From: Phycisphaerae bacterium
Lineage (GTDB): Bacteria > Planctomycetota > Phycisphaerae > Sedimentisphaerales > UBA12454
Reading direction: 5' to 3'
DNA: 8,215 nucleotides
Assembly: GCA_028712345.1 (NCBI GenBank)
Contig: JAQTQF010000072.1
Span: 1 to 8,215, forward strand
Below the pieces are notes generated by a model. It was not told where the DNA came from. It ran no database searches and saw only the letters and a list, made by a program, of their open reading frames with translations. Positions 1 through 5,915 of the stretch are shown here, piece after piece (position 1 is the first letter of the stretch; the number at the start of each line of letters is the position of its first letter). The position numbers were made by a program, and so were the translations under genes.

Positions 1-45
1 GAGGCACTGCTGCTCAGAGAGCCATTGCTATTCAAAGCTGCAAAA

Positions 46-477
46 ATGAATTTCAACAAAGACAAAATTTCGCTTCTCAAAAAAGCCAAACTCCGCTGCA
101 CACCGGCACGGATTGGTATTCTGAGTATTTTACTCGGTTCTGAGTCAGCCGTAACCGGCAAGGAGATCGGTAAACTACTCGATAATAAATATGATAAGAC
201 GACTATTTACAGAACGCTTGAGTCTTTTTTGCAGGCGAGCATAGTTCACAAGGCTTTTCTTCAGGATAAGCAATGGTATTTTGAGCTTGCCGATAGATGT
301 CAAAAACAGCAATGTCATCCGCATTTTGCCTGTCGGTTGTGCGGCAAATACTTTTGTCTTGAGAGTGTAAATTACCCGGTTATTCCGATGCCGGAGAATT
401 TTAAACTCCTTCGGCAAAAGATTCTCGTGGAAGGCGTATGCCCTGATTGCGGAAACCAAGACCAACGGCTCCTGTGA
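46..477 (+). CDS. Fur-superfamily metal-dependent transcriptional regulator (Zur/PerR/Fur-like)
   Basis: A 143-residue winged-helix repressor of the Fur superfamily, of ordinary length for the family. The N-terminal DNA-binding domain carries LRCTPAR (residues 16-22) and the recognition-helix signature DKTTIYRTLESF (50-61). The C-terminal dimerisation/metal domain has HPHFACRLCG (H91, H93, C96, C99) and VCPDCG (C132, C135), the two CxxC pairs that hold structural zinc in this family. Cysteine is unusually abundant (C18, C85, C90, C104 besides the four CxxC cysteines), and C104 sits where PerR-type proteins have a metal-binding Asp, so the sensed metal cannot be named; a zinc sensor is plausible. 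The ATG at 46 is chosen because it gives the usual short leader before LRxTPxR. No Shine-Dalgarno is visible, and the frame is open to the left edge (a TTG lies at 25), so a longer protein is possible. A repeat-built hairpin follows the stop. Confidence 0.9.
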   Translation: MNFNKDKISLLKKAKLRCTPARIGILSILLGSESAVTGKEIGKLLDNKYDKTTIYRTLESFLQASIVHKAFLQDKQWYFELADRCQKQQCHPHFACRLCGKYFCLESVNYPVIPMPENFKLLRQKILVEGVCPDCGNQDQRLL

Positions 478-528
478 GAAAACTATTAATCATTCTGAGG
501 CAGAGTAGAATAATCTGAATTTATTGCT

Positions 529-603
529 GATGAGCTAATGAGTTTATGGGTCAATGAGTAGGATGGGTAAAAAACTCTTACCCTTTTACTCATTTACTCA
601 TCC
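529..603. repeat. Hairpin made of inverted arrays of an 8-bp unit (ATGRGTAA-like)
   Basis: ATGAG/ATGGG cores start at 530, 538, 546, 554 and 563, a period of 8, 8, 8 and 9 bp. Read on the minus strand, 603-581 holds the same unit three times (ATGAGTAA, ATGAGTAA, AAGGGTAA). The arms can fold: GGGTAA (565-570) pairs with TTACCC (578-583) over a 7-nt loop, and AATGAGTA (553-560) pairs with TACTCATT (587-594). The outer segment 529-543 is complementary to 588-602 at 14 of 15 positions, giving an alternative pairing. TTTT follows the inner stem at 584-587, so it may also terminate transcription of the upstream regulator gene. Confidence 0.7.
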
Positions 604-653
604 ACCTAACGAATAGAGCAATAAACATCTTCCGTAACAGTCCTTAAAAATAG

Positions 654-682
654 TTGTTTTTCGCCGAATGAGGGTGTAGAAT
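654..682 (+). promoter_or_regulatory. Sigma70-type promoter of the tRNA-Pro gene
   Basis: TTGTTT (654-659) and TAGAAT (677-682) are separated by exactly 17 bp. This predicts a start near 689-690, just before the mature tRNA 5' end at 693. The match is by eye, but spacing and placement fit well. Confidence 0.6.
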
Positions 683-692
683 GGTTGTTTTG

Positions 693-767
693 CGGGGCGT
701 AGCGCAGTTTGGCTAGCGCGTCGGACTGGGGGTCCGAAGGTCGCAGGTTCAAGTCCTGTCGCCCCGA
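693..767 (+). tRNA. tRNA-Pro (anticodon GGG)
   Basis: A full cloverleaf can be drawn. The acceptor arms CGGGGCG (693-699) and CGCCCCG (760-766) pair over 7 bp, with discriminator A at 767 and the 5' C typical of bacterial tRNA-Pro. The D arm lies within 700-719. The anticodon stem TCGGA/TCCGA (721-725, 733-737) encloses loop CTGGGGG, with anticodon GGG at 728-730. The T arm is GCAGG-TTCAAGT-CCTGT (743-759). The 3' CCA is not encoded, since CTG follows. It reads proline CCC and CCU codons. No intron or damage is visible. Confidence 0.96.
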
Positions 768-805
768 CTGCCTTTAGGCAGGTAAGCTCTTAGGTTTGCC
801 TGCCT
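768..805 (+). terminator. Strong 3' hairpin after tRNA-Pro, possible terminator or processing structure
   Basis: AGGCAGGTAAGC (776-787) pairs with GTTTGCCTGCCT (794-805) over 12 positions, including two G-U wobbles, with a 6-nt loop (788-793). A smaller hairpin, CTGCC-TTTA-GGCAG (768-781), begins at the first base after the tRNA and shares bases with it, so the two are mutually exclusive. No U-tract follows, so it is not a classic intrinsic terminator. A 3'-trailer processing element is the alternative. Confidence 0.45.
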
Positions 806-940
806 GTTACGCTCCCGTTGGTCGCTTGTCTTTACAAATTTTATAACAGGTTCAAACGAAGGACAGTTACCCCGATTTTCTCGCTGAAAATGCAAGGTTG
901 TGTTTTCTGTCTGAAATCGCCGTTTCTTTGCAGCAGGAAT
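806..940. other. Short convergent intergenic stretch, nothing assigned
   Basis: This lies between the tRNA hairpin and the 3' end of the minus-strand dockerin-like gene. Only a weak stem (ATTTTC/GAAAAT near 874-890) is seen, and no convincing terminator for either strand. Plus-strand reading frames that cross it run antisense over the following gene and are treated as shadows. Confidence 0.5.
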
Positions 941-2776
941 TTACGGCAGTTCCTTCAATTCAATATCGTCAATGTTCCAGCCAGAGAAAGAACCTGTAGT
1001 GCTTGCCTTATATGCCCAGCGAATTCTGAAGTCCGGATTGTTGTCGGCCTCTTCGCTGACATCCAACACAATGCTCTGCCATTCGGAATCTTCAATACGC
1101 ACGGTACTATTGTCCCAAAGGAAGTTATTCCAGAATGCCCCGTCAAAAACATTAACGAGATGATACGAGTAAGGCTGTTCGGCGCAGTTGAGCCATCTCT
1201 TGAAGTAAAGATGGACATTAAATTTTCCGGTGCAGTCGATAGACCCTGTTGTAAGATATCTATAACTGCTGGTAGGCAAATAATCACCAGCCAGATTAAC
1301 GCCGTATACATTATCGCCGGTATAGCCGGAAGTAGGATCTGGATTGCCGATATAAGTACCGCCCATACCCAGCGGAACACCAAATGCCCATAGTCCTTCT
1401 GTCGTCCAGCCGGGGTCTGAGTCAAGATTTTCAGAATAAAATACAGTTCCGCCGTCGGTGTTATAGTATTTTCCAAGCAGTGCGAAATCTACGAAATCAA
1501 CCCTATTGTTTCTGTCAAAATCTGCTCCTTCGCACCAGTCGCCGCATATACACGAATCATCCAGCCAGTTATCCGCTAATACGGCAAGTTCATAGATGTC
1601 AACCATTCCATTGCCATCTATGTCCATAGCCCACATCCTTATTGGATTGCCGTTAAGTGTCGTGCCCTGTATGTCTATTTCAAGGCAATAAAGGTGAAGG
1701 CCGTTCAGGTCGAGCTGTGAACCGGATTTTACGACAATCTTGCGTACATAGAGAGCCTCTGGGGTTCCTCCAACGCCGCCGCGATTTCCATTATTAAAAG
1801 CATCAACGAGTTTGACCGAAGCATTGTTATTGTCCCCGACAACCAAAGTGTCTATATCAAAATTTCCGCAGAATCCGCTAAAGTCCTCCCCTAAATCCTC
1901 ACCCGCCACCTCAAATTCAGAAGCGGCCGCAGCCATGCTGTCATCAAAGACAACTGTAAGATTTTTCAATCCCCCAAGATTTGATTCGTTTGTGCTCTGG
2001 TTCATAACATAGCCATTGATGATGCCATTGTTGGTTATTTTTATTTCCGCACCCCTGACGGCATTGAAGTGAGCATTCTGGCCAAATATAATACCCAGCC
2101 CAAGTGTAATATCGCACGAATGCCCAAAAATGTTTAATGTTCCCTGTCCCGTCGCAGCGTTGCCGATGCTTATCGCGCTGCGGAGTTCTATCGAGCCGCC
2201 ATAGATGTTATATTCACCTGTTCCCAAAGACGAGCCGACAGTAGATGGGATGGAGATTGAACCTGAATTAACAATATCGCCTGCAATATGATCGAATGTT
2301 CCGCTGCCCTCCCAGCCGACTATCAATGTTGAAAAACGGTATTCGCCTCCCTCCATACGATATGTGCCGATGGTTCCCGAATCTTCACCCATCGTAACAT
2401 AGGATGCGCTGCCGGCGTCGTGAAATCCATCGTATTGTTCGAAATGCCCATCGCCGTGCCTTCCGATTCGCTCGTAGCCGCCGACAAAAAGATCACCGCT
2501 GTACATTTTGACGGTCCCTTCGCTGCCAGCGTCGTTGCCTATGGAAAGTGTATTGCCTACTGCTTCGTTTGCCTCTGTAATGACTGGCCTGCCGAAATTT
2601 ACATAAGCATACAAAGCGTCACCAACATCATCGCCCGGTTCGCCGTAGCTCCAATTGCTATCATCGCTCCACGGTGCGTCAAAGCCGCCTATCCATGTAG
2701 TCTCGTCAACAGCAAAAGCGGTATTCGTTAAGACAACAATTACAGAAAATGCAAATATCGATATGAAACATTTCAT
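941..2776 (-). CDS. Secreted dockerin-like, beta-solenoid protein of planctomycete type
   Basis: A 611-residue exported protein of unknown specific function. Residues 1-22 are a signal peptide (hydrophobic core, AFA before VDE). Residues 27-45 (TTWIGG...DDSNW..GEP) and about 74-235 resemble autotransporter-associated/PEP-CTERM-like beta-solenoid repeats: G-[TEH]-[VFYL]-x-x-x-x-G units recur near 87, 110, 137, 159, 187 and 212, roughly every 25 residues. A dockerin-like pair of EF-hand-type loops follows (D385/D387/N389/D393/E396 and D419/D421/N423/D427/D430), each followed by a helix (LAVLADNWL, FALLGKYY), with a Cys-rich linker (C409, C411, C415). Residues 445-608 (DPGWTTEGLWAFG, GNPDPTSGYTG, W600 NIDDIEL) look like a MAM/immune-inhibitor-A-type jelly-roll domain. 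No C-terminal sorting motif is seen. The start has a good Shine-Dalgarno, GGAGGG (2785-2790), 8 nt upstream. It is probably a surface or extracellular binding protein. Confidence 0.88.
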   Translation of the reverse strand: MKCFISIFAFSVIVVLTNTAFAVDETTWIGGFDAPWSDDSNWSYGEPGDDVGDALYAYVNFGRPVITEANEAVGNTLSIGNDAGSEGTVKMYSGDLFVGGYERIGRHGDGHFEQYDGFHDAGSASYVTMGEDSGTIGTYRMEGGEYRFSTLIVGWEGSGTFDHIAGDIVNSGSISIPSTVGSSLGTGEYNIYGGSIELRSAISIGNAATGQGTLNIFGHSCDITLGLGIIFGQNAHFNAVRGAEIKITNNGIINGYVMNQSTNESNLGGLKNLTVVFDDSMAAAASEFEVAGEDLGEDFSGFCGNFDIDTLVVGDNNNASVKLVDAFNNGNRGGVGGTPEALYVRKIVVKSGSQLDLNGLHLYCLEIDIQGTTLNGNPIRMWAMDIDGNGMVDIYELAVLADNWLDDSCICGDWCEGADFDRNNRVDFVDFALLGKYYNTDGGTVFYSENLDSDPGWTTEGLWAFGVPLGMGGTYIGNPDPTSGYTGDNVYGVNLAGDYLPTSSYRYLTTGSIDCTGKFNVHLYFKRWLNCAEQPYSYHLVNVFDGAFWNNFLWDNSTVRIEDSEWQSIVLDVSEEADNNPDFRIRWAYKASTTGSFSGWNIDDIELKELP

Positions 2777-2851
2777 CTCTCTCGCCCTCCGATTTTATTG
2801 AAATTCCCTCAAAATATTTACCCAGCTTCGGCACTGGACTAATTGCCCTGC

Positions 2852-2880
2852 AATATAAGCAAATTTAGCTTAAAAAGCAA
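2852..2880 (-). promoter_or_regulatory. Predicted promoter of the dockerin-like gene
   Basis: On the minus strand, TTGCTT (complement of 2875-2880) and TATATT (complement of 2852-2857) are separated by exactly 17 bp. This predicts a start near 2845 and a leader of about 70 nt before the ATG at 2776. An imperfect palindrome (2857-2871, AAGC...GCTT) lies in the spacer and could be an operator. Two GTTAGCAAAC copies lie further upstream at 2912 and 2979. Confidence 0.5.
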
Positions 2881-2911
2881 GGATTATCACTAATTACTTC
2901 ATAAGTAGATG

Positions 2912-2988
2912 GTTAGCAAACAGATAAGCTCTGGCAATGCCTAATCTCTGCGTTCTTATTGAAGTGACAAGTAAAAAAGTTAGCAAAC
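2912..2988. repeat. Two exact copies of GTTAGCAAAC upstream of the dockerin-gene promoter
   Basis: The 10-mer occurs at 2912-2921 and 2979-2988, 67 bp apart. Its inner 8-mer recurs inverted as TTTGCTAA at 3188-3195, and AGCAAAC is at 3124-3130. The 10-mer is nearly palindromic (GTT.GC.AAC), as expected for a dimeric regulator site. Its position upstream of the predicted promoter suggests an operator or activator site, which is inference. Confidence 0.4.
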
Positions 2989-3027
2989 CATTTCAAATGA
3001 AAGCCCGTGAAGTCAAAAAATAAAAAA

Positions 3028-3120
3028 TTGCGTTTTTGCTATTCGGTCTTGGTGCAGTGATATTGAGAGGAAAACGATACCAATCCCCTTTTTTATAATG
3101 GATAAAAAGACGACTGAAAT
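3028..3120. repeat. Diverged direct repeat, copy A
   Basis: 3041-3120 aligns with 3394-3469. By hand, about 54 of 76 aligned positions are identical, with one 3-nt and one 1-nt gap, and weaker similarity extends left to 3028. Shared landmarks are ATTYGG, GTGMAGTRAYATTGAGA, AATCCC, then T-rich DNA and GACTGARAT. The differences are overwhelmingly transitions (about 19 of 22). Confidence 0.7.
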
Positions 3121-3144
3121 CCAAGCAAACTCTTTTGTGATTTG

Positions 3145-3158
3145 ATACCAATTGGTAT
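3145..3158. promoter_or_regulatory. 14-bp perfect palindrome ATACCAATTGGTAT, possible operator
   Basis: The sequence equals its own reverse complement. A half-site, ATACCAAT, occurs again inside repeat copy A at 3077-3084, in both cases preceded by G (GATACCAAT). Perfect symmetry without a loop suits a dimeric protein site better than an RNA hairpin. No promoter core is placed next to it with confidence. Confidence 0.4.
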
Positions 3159-3380
3159 TTTTACTGTTTGGTCTCGAAAAGAGACTATTTGCTAAGATGA
3201 ATATCCTAAGATTTTTAACTTGGAAATCGCGGTGGTTTTTATTACAATATGGTTGCTGCTGGTGCGTACGAAGGTCAGTAGGCCAGAGAACCGCATATCC
3301 ATGGTATCGCGCATAACGGCACTTCGCAGCAGGAAGCCAGGCTCACAATCCATTGGTAAATAGTCTGTCTTCCTTTTTTT

Positions 3381-3469
3381 ATGCGCATCTGTCATTTGGC
3401 TTCAGTGAAGTAACATTGAGAAAGAAGCACTAATCCCTTTTCTGTAGCAGACACAAAGAAGACTGAGAT
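3381..3469. repeat. Diverged direct repeat, copy B
   Basis: This is the partner of the repeat at 3028-3120, at an offset of 353 bp in its left part and about 349-351 bp in its right part because of the small gaps. It lies about 150 bp beyond the 3' end of the Wzc-like gene in that gene's direction of transcription. Confidence 0.7.
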
Positions 3470-3618
3470 TTAATGCTCAAAAAATCAAGAACTACATTAA
3501 CCTCTAATCAAAGCCGAAAAGTCTATGTTGCCAAAGATATCCTGCGATGGAGAACTACCAGAAAACTTTAACCTGACAAATGCAGAAATAACAAGGCAGG
3601 AATACTGTTAATTTCCAA

Positions 3619-5847
3619 TTAAACCTTTTGGGTTACCTGTCCATTCTCCGACTTCTGGTAGTCCTGGTAGGACTCGAACATTTCACGGAAGTAGCCACCC
3701 CTGAGCACTTTTACGCCAACAAGAACCGCACCAAGAATGTTGGCATTTATCTCTTTTACTTCGCGAACAACTCTCTTTGCTGTGCCGCGACGAGTAATTT
3801 CCGTATTGAAGACAAGCACTGTGCCGTCTGCCTGTGCGGCGAGTGACTTGGCATCGCTAACGAGCATCGGAGGACCATCAATTATCACATTATCGTAATG
3901 TTCTTTGGCATACTTTATAAGTTCAGCCATTCTGCTGCCGCCCAGAAGTTCGGCGGGATGCTCAGGAACAGAACCGCTGTCAATAATATCCATATTTTCA
4001 AGACCTGTAGGACGAATGGTTAGTTCTATAGAACCGGCTCCGGTAAGATAACCACTTAAATCCATCAGCAGTGTGTCTTCCTGTTGGAGGCCGTTGGATA
4101 TAGGGAACAATTTATATGATGTAGGCCTTCGGAAATTTGCATCAATCAAAAGTATCCGTTTGTTTTCCGCAGCAAAAGTTGTCGCTATATTAGCCGCTAC
4201 GGTGGTCCTTCCTTCTTCCGCATTACCGCTGGCAATGAAAATTACCCTCTGAGAATCGGTATCTGCAGACAGTTTTAGATTGGTTCTGAACTGCCTGTAG
4301 CATTCGCTCATAATCGAAAATGGAAGCTGCCTTGTAACCCTCCACATATCGGCTTTCTTTGTACTTGAATCCAGGCTTTTGTGTGTAACCATACCCAGCA
4401 AAGGTATATTGACATGTTTCATCACATCGCTCGGTGTCCTAATCAGATCGTTAAGCAATTCAATTAGAAACGCAAAACCGATGCCCAGCATAAAACCGAG
4501 GAATGTCCCGCCGGGGGCAAAAACCAACAGTTTAGGAGAACTTATCTCCAGCGGTTCTGGAGCAAGGCCGACAGGTTTTACCTTCGCGGACTCGGCATCC
4601 TGTTTCATAAGATTGTATTTGCTTATCTGCTCCTGGATTGCAAAGAGTTTATTCTTTGCTTCTTCCCTGTCAGAAACAAACTGGTCGTAGGTTGCTCTTG
4701 TATTATCAAGTTCCTTCTGTTCATTTTCTGTTTGCGCCCGGAGCTGTTCAAGTCTCGCAAGCCGATTAACAAGCATAGCAAGCTGATCTTTGATTGTTGT
4801 AACATCCGAGTCTCTAATCTGCTGAGCCTTGGCATTGCTGCGAGCATCTTTTTCCGCTATAGTCTGGCGCAGCACCTCACGCAATTGCTGCACCTCCCTA
4901 TGGTTTTCGCCCAGATTGGTAAGTTTTCTCGCAAGTTCCGACTCCAAAGCCGCGATCCTCTGAATCAGATAAATCACAACCTGGTCATTTTCAGTATCTC
5001 GTATAATTATTTCGTCTGTCGCAGTCCTTTTCTCGTAACTGGCTACACTGGTACGAACCTGCTCAATATCCCCTTCAAGCTCCATTTTTTGAATCTCGAG
5101 ATTGGCAAGTTTTTGCGTAATGGTGTGACGGAAAGCACCGTCGCCGGAGTTATTCTCAAGTTGCGTCAATCCGGTGGACCGTCTGATATCGGCCAAAGAA
5201 TTGCTTATGCTCCTCATCTTATCTCGAAGGTCATTTTCCTGCTGACTTAACTCCCTTAATTTCAAACCTATATCAGCCTCAGCAGTTGTCTGCTGCGATT
5301 TTATAAAGAGGTCTATCATTTGATTCACAATAAGCGCCGCCTCTTTCGGGTCGCCGCAGGTCATACTGATTGAAATAAAGTTACTGTTTCTGTCCGGATA
5401 AACTCCGAGATGGTCTTCGAGGTCTTTAATTATCTCTACAACATCATCTCCAAAACTAAGGAACCATTTAGTCCCTCGAATCGCATCTCTGCGAATAAGC
5501 TCCTGCAGCATTCTCTGCTGTTTTATCAATGCCGCTTTGGAAGTTCTAAACTCGTAGGCAATATCCTTATTTGCGAGAGTAGTGCCAATTACGGTGGGAT
5601 CGCTCTGGCCTGGGCTCAATACCTCAATATAAGTTTTGGCGGTATATTTAGGCGCAAACATCCTTAAAACGACCCATAACCCTACGCCAAAAACAGCACC
5701 GACAATAGTCAGGGAAATTATTAAAAACAAATGCCGCCTTAGGATATCAACTATTTCCTTAGGCGTGATATTAAAACCGGCACCCGCAGTCGAAACTGCC
5801 CGAACCGCTTGTCTCTGGCCTGGTATTGGCTGCTTGCTATTCATCAT
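3619..5847 (-). CDS. Wzz/Wzc-type polysaccharide chain-length regulator with divergent BY-kinase domain
   Basis: A 742-residue inner-membrane protein of the Wzc/GumC type, which controls chain length and export of extracellular polysaccharide. A Wzz domain begins near residue 27, with a first transmembrane helix (about 38-63). A long periplasmic coiled coil follows (about 190-420), then a Pro-containing stretch and a second helix (about 439-463). The C-terminal cytoplasmic domain is BY-kinase-like: the oligomerisation motif ExxRxxR is intact (E515, R518, R521), as are Walker B (VIIDGPP, D657) and PEHPAELL (628-635). The P-loop reads GNAEEGRTT, with Arg at 547 in place of the catalytic Lys. 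Walker A' reads LLIDANFRRP, with Asn at 571 for the second Asp, and the usual GxVLN Asn is Val710. The tail holds only Y719, Y727 and Y730. It may bind ATP poorly or act as a pseudokinase. The start is supported by GGGAG (5855-5859), 7 nt upstream; a second ATG follows at once. It lies 66 bp after the TPR gene, probably in one operon. Confidence 0.9.
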   Translation of the reverse strand: MMNSKQPIPGQRQAVRAVSTAGAGFNITPKEIVDILRRHLFLIISLTIVGAVFGVGLWVVLRMFAPKYTAKTYIEVLSPGQSDPTVIGTTLANKDIAYEFRTSKAALIKQQRMLQELIRRDAIRGTKWFLSFGDDVVEIIKDLEDHLGVYPDRNSNFISISMTCGDPKEAALIVNQMIDLFIKSQQTTAEADIGLKLRELSQQENDLRDKMRSISNSLADIRRSTGLTQLENNSGDGAFRHTITQKLANLEIQKMELEGDIEQVRTSVASYEKRTATDEIIIRDTENDQVVIYLIQRIAALESELARKLTNLGENHREVQQLREVLRQTIAEKDARSNAKAQQIRDSDVTTIKDQLAMLVNRLARLEQLRAQTENEQKELDNTRATYDQFVSDREEAKNKLFAIQEQISKYNLMKQDAESAKVKPVGLAPEPLEISSPKLLVFAPGGTFLGFMLGIGFAFLIELLNDLIRTPSDVMKHVNIPLLGMVTHKSLDSSTKKADMWRVTRQLPFSIMSECYRQFRTNLKLSADTDSQRVIFIASGNAEEGRTTVAANIATTFAAENKRILLIDANFRRPTSYKLFPISNGLQQEDTLLMDLSGYLTGAGSIELTIRPTGLENMDIIDSGSVPEHPAELLGGSRMAELIKYAKEHYDNVIIDGPPMLVSDAKSLAAQADGTVLVFNTEITRRGTAKRVVREVKEINANILGAVLVGVKVLRGGYFREMFESYQDYQKSENGQVTQKV

Positions 5848-5879
5848 ATTTCTACTCCCGCCAAGACCAAAAGCTTTAT

Positions 5880-5915
5880 AGCAGGACTGTTTTGTACAAT
5901 ACTGCCTTCCCTGCT
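5880..5915 (-). other. Intercistronic inverted repeat between the TPR and Wzc-like genes
   Basis: AGCAGG (5880-5885) is complementary to CCTGCT (5910-5915), so the transcript can form a 6-bp stem that includes the TPR stop codon. The loop contains the palindrome TTGTACAA (5892-5899). No U-tract follows, so termination is unlikely. A role in uncoupling translation of the two genes is only a possibility. Confidence 0.3.

Larger units (their letters stand above)
2777..3618. other. 842-bp AT-rich non-coding region rich in repeats and palindromes
   Basis: This region separates the 3' end of the Wzc-like gene from the start of the dockerin-like gene, both on the minus strand. It contains the dockerin-gene promoter, two diverged direct repeats (3028-3120 and 3381-3469), a short third partial copy (3158-3176), a recurrent TTAGCAAA motif, the perfect palindrome at 3145-3158 and a small hairpin (3171-3185, GTCTC/GAGAC). 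A block at about 3253-3350 is visibly richer in G+C than its flanks. No clear intrinsic terminator for the Wzc-like gene was found. Short reading frames (minus 3192-3395; plus 3197-3316) lack Shine-Dalgarno sites and recognisable domains. Confidence 0.6.

Noticed and set aside
693..767. tRNA-Pro as an integration (att) site
   Set aside because: No second copy of the tRNA 3' end and no integrase gene are present in the window.
818..1393. 191-codon plus-strand frame
   Set aside because: It runs antisense through the conserved dockerin and jelly-roll part of the minus-strand gene. Its sequence has no domain features, so it is a shadow frame.
3014..3040. T-rich tract on the minus strand as intrinsic terminator of the Wzc-like gene
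   Set aside because: No GC-rich stem precedes it; only weak A/T pairing is possible, and it is about 600 bp past the stop codon.
3197..3316. 39-residue plus-strand frame (MNILRFLTWK...), Trp- and Cys-rich
   Set aside because: It has no ribosome binding site and lies antisense to another spurious frame. Composition alone is not enough to call a small membrane protein.
3192..3395. 67-codon minus-strand open frame in the intergenic region
   Set aside because: It has no Shine-Dalgarno before the ATG, no recognisable domain, and overlaps repeat copy B at its 5' end. Its length is within chance expectation.
2777..3618. CRISPR array
   Set aside because: The repeats are few, diverged and irregularly spaced, with no cas genes nearby.
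4732..5250. 172-codon plus-strand frame
   Set aside because: It is antisense to the coiled-coil part of the Wzc-like gene, whose reading frame is clearly coding.
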